Shown here one piece after another: positions 15,139 to 16,696 of a stretch of DNA of 16,696 nt (its first letter is position 1; each line of letters starts with the position of its first letter). The translations under genes were made by a program, and so were the position numbers. Source of the stretch: Chitinophaga pinensis. Lineage in GTDB: Bacteria > Bacteroidota > Bacteroidia > Chitinophagales > Chitinophagaceae. The stretch lies in the NCBI GenBank assembly GCA_945866165.1, contig CAMBGO010000030.1:1-16696 (forward strand). The letters are read 5' to 3'. A model generated the notes under the pieces. That model worked only from the letters and a program-made list of their open reading frames with translations. It was not told the origin of the DNA and did no database searches.

Positions 15139-16347
15139 CTATTGATAAAAACAAATGTAAAATTTTTTTACAGGACCTGACAGGTTTTGATGGATGAGCG
15201 GTGAATCTACTTGTGATATATCGCGAACCTTTCCGTCCTTAAACAAAATATTGATGCTTTCATTGTTTGGATCATAAAGGTTGTTTTCTGCTTCACCATT
15301 AAAGACGAGGTAACTTGCATCATCCATTGAAATGTCCAATTGCGCTGACACATTTTCTCTTTTTGTCTTTATCTCCGATTCTTGAATAGGTTGAGACTGA
15401 AGTCTGAGTTTCAATAATTTTCTATTCAGCAGGGCCTTACAAAGTGTTGAGATAACCCTATCAGTATGTCCTTTCCAGCTTTTGATAGCATTTATAATAT
15501 CACTGTCATCTAGCTCACAGAAGAGTTCTATGTGTATTCTTTCTGGCGAAGCAATATCTTTAAATAATAATTTATTCAATCGCTCCCCAGCGTCAATGCT
15601 GTCTGGATTTTTTTTATATATCCATTTTGCCCTTTCTAGTATTTTTATAAGGGTCATTTCTGCACTCAAAACGGTTTTATGTTGGTATACTTGCCAATAC
15701 ATTAGTCTTCTCGATACTAGAAATTCTTCAATAGAGTAAATTCCTTTTTCCTCAACCACTAATTCGCCTTCATGAACTGTAAGCATCTTTATAATACGAT
15801 CATATCCAATCATCCCTTCAATTACTCCTGAAAAAAAGCTATCTCTTGTGAGATAATCCATTCTATCAACATCTAGTTGCCCACTAACAAGTTGATGTAG
15901 AAATTTTTTTGGGTAGGTATTTTTGAATACGTTAATGGCCATTGATAGTTGCCCTTCCATCTCTTGGTTGAGCTCATTCATAATCATTACTGAAAGCGTT
16001 TCATGTTCTAGGTCTTTTACGAGCATTGACTCCAAGGCATGTGAAAACGGGCCATGCCCAATATCATGAAGTAAAATAGCAATTTTTGCTGCTTGTTCCT
16101 CTTCGTTTGTTATTTCTATGCCCTTGTTCCGCAGCTCATAAATTGCATTATGCATGAGATGATATGCACCTAGTGCATGATGAAGTCTGGAATGTACGGC
16201 TCCTGGGTACACTAGATATGACATTGCCATCTGGTTGATCCTTCTGAGTCTTTGAAACCATGCATGTGAGATGATCCTATATATAACTGGATCATTGATG
16301 GTTATGAAACCATATACAGGGTCATTGATGATCTTTCTAAATGCCAT
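15139..16347 (-). CDS. HD-domain phosphohydrolase (SAMHD1/dGTPase-like superfamily)
   Basis: 402 residues, soluble. It carries the full H...HD...D metal set: HSRLHHALG at 52-60 (His56), ILLHDIGHGPFSHALE at 91-106 (His94, Asp95), and SGQLDVDRMDYLTRD at 155-169 (Asp161). This arrangement matches the dNTP triphosphohydrolase/SAMHD1-like branch of HD proteins, but the substrate of the Bacteroidota members next to lpxD is not known to me. The C-terminal 200 residues are mostly helical with no recognised extra domain. It is the first gene of the minus-strand group and is divergent from porX; a -7 element sits 38 bases before its ATG. A nucleotide-handling role is the safest reading. Confidence 0.88.
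   Translation of the reverse strand: MAFRKIINDPVYGFITINDPVIYRIISHAWFQRLRRINQMAMSYLVYPGAVHSRLHHALGAYHLMHNAIYELRNKGIEITNEEEQAAKIAILLHDIGHGPFSHALESMLVKDLEHETLSVMIMNELNQEMEGQLSMAINVFKNTYPKKFLHQLVSGQLDVDRMDYLTRDSFFSGVIEGMIGYDRIIKMLTVHEGELVVEEKGIYSIEEFLVSRRLMYWQVYQHKTVLSAEMTLIKILERAKWIYKKNPDSIDAGERLNKLLFKDIASPERIHIELFCELDDSDIINAIKSWKGHTDRVISTLCKALLNRKLLKLRLQSQPIQESEIKTKRENVSAQLDISMDDASYLVFNGEAENNLYDPNNESINILFKDGKVRDISQVDSPLIHQNLSGPVKKFYICFYQ
15152..15159 (-). promoter_or_regulatory. Possible internal -7 element for lpxD
   Basis: The minus strand reads TACATTTG within the last codons of the HD gene, about 86 bases before the lpxD start. The match is exact, but no -33 element is seen and it lies in coding sequence, so it may be chance. 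Confidence 0.25.
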
Positions 16348-16369
16348 TTAATGATTGTAAGGTTAACTG

Positions 16370-16377
16370 TATCTTTG
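16370..16377 (+). promoter_or_regulatory. -7 promoter element facing porX
   Basis: TATCTTTG is an exact TAnnTTTG match on the plus strand, giving an expected leader of about 75 bases before the porX ATG at 16460. No good -33 TTG is visible at the usual spacing. Confidence 0.4.
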
Positions 16378-16384
16378 TCGCATA

Positions 16385-16392
16385 CAAAGGTA
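16385..16392 (-). promoter_or_regulatory. -7 promoter element of the HD/lpx operon
   Basis: The minus strand reads TACCTTTG, an exact TAnnTTTG match 38 bases before the HD gene ATG at 16347. It mirrors the plus-strand element seven bases away, so two polymerases could not occupy both at once. Confidence 0.5.
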
Positions 16393-16459
16393 GTAACCTG
16401 AGAATGGATTAACTAACTTTATTCAGGTTCTTCAAAATGTTATTTAATAAAAATTTGAT

Positions 16460-16696
16460 ATGTCCACTGCCTTTATCATTTGGGTAGATGATGAAATAGA
16501 AAGTCTTGAGGCCCATCGGCGTTTTCTTGAGCAAAAAGGCTATTCACTAAAAACCTTTACAAATGGATTTGATGCTTTGGAGTTTATCAACCACAACCCC
16601 GCTGATTTAGTATTGCTCGATGAGTCCATGCCGGGGATGAGTGGTTTAGAAACCCTTTCTGGGATAAAGGCTTTGTATCCAAGGTTGCCAATTGTG
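16460..16696 (+). CDS. porX: PorX-type response regulator, N-terminal receiver part (3' end outside window)
   Basis: 79 residues are visible before the window ends. The start MSTAFIIWVDDEIESLEAHR shows the acidic pair Asp10/Asp11, and LVLLDESMPGMSGLETL puts the phospho-acceptor at Asp54. The wording IxWVDDEI and LDExMPGxSGLETL is characteristic of PorX, the response regulator that, with the sensor PorY and sigma factor SigP, controls type IX secretion genes in Bacteroidota. PorX carries a C-terminal PglZ-type alkaline-phosphatase-like domain, which should follow outside the window and would confirm the call. It is transcribed away from the HD/lpx operon. Confidence 0.85.
   Translation, partial: MSTAFIIWVDDEIESLEAHRRFLEQKGYSLKTFTNGFDALEFINHNPADLVLLDESMPGMSGLETLSGIKALYPRLPIV

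Larger units (their letters stand above)
16360..16399. repeat. Imperfect 40-base dyad between the HD gene and porX
   Basis: Outer arms AGGTTA (16360-16365) and TAACCT (16394-16399) enclose inner arms TATCTTTG (16370-16377) and CAAAGGTA (16385-16392) around a 7-base centre. The inner arms have one mismatch (G-U pairable in RNA); the outer arms are perfect but offset by an uneven 4/1-base interior loop. It could be an operator, a leader hairpin, or two promoters back to back. Confidence 0.6.

Noticed and set aside
1..16696. CRISPR array, tRNA, insertion sequence, phage or toxin-antitoxin genes
   Set aside because: No regularly spaced repeats, no tRNA-like cloverleaf, no transposase or integrase motifs and no small paired open frames were seen on either strand.

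Overview
The window looks like chromosomal DNA of a Bacteroidota bacterium, most likely near Chitinophagaceae/Sphingobacteriia (an inference, not a computed placement). The evidence is a fused LpxC-FabZ protein, a PorX-type response regulator, a DUF4293 membrane protein, AT-rich codon usage, start regions without clear Shine-Dalgarno sequences, and several TAnnTTTG -7 promoter elements of the Bacteroidota primary sigma factor. No mobile element, CRISPR array, tRNA or rRNA is visible. No gap between genes exceeds about 130 bases.

Left part (1-4798): the 3' end of a kup potassium transporter gene on the plus strand meets a convergent minus-strand pair at a bidirectional terminator. The pair is an exported LolA-like protein (upstream) and a very large exported Asp-box (BNR/sortilin-like) beta-propeller protein (downstream). 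A terminator-like hairpin separates the two.

Middle part (4799-8580, plus strand): adenine deaminase for purine salvage, then a flavin-containing monooxygenase whose 3' end overlaps the start of an alpha/beta hydrolase. The hydrolase overlaps tail to tail with an acetoacetate-decarboxylase-like gene from the other strand.

Right part (8567-16347, minus strand): eight co-directional genes in transcription order. These are an HD-domain phosphohydrolase, lpxD, lpxC-fabZ, lpxA, an orphan ABC ATPase, glyA, a DUF4293 protein and the acetoacetate-decarboxylase-like protein. lpxA, lpxC-fabZ and lpxD cover the first, second and third committed steps of lipid A synthesis plus a fatty-acid dehydratase. 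glyA has its own -7 element and probably starts a second transcription unit.

At the right edge the start of porX, regulator of type IX secretion, diverges from the HD gene across a 112-base gap holding two mirror-image -7 elements inside an imperfect dyad.

Most of the window is conserved housekeeping DNA. The least explained parts are the monooxygenase/hydrolase pair, the decarboxylase-like protein with altered active-site positions, the orphan ATPase, and the dyad in front of porX. I did not find a convincing new defence or mobile system.
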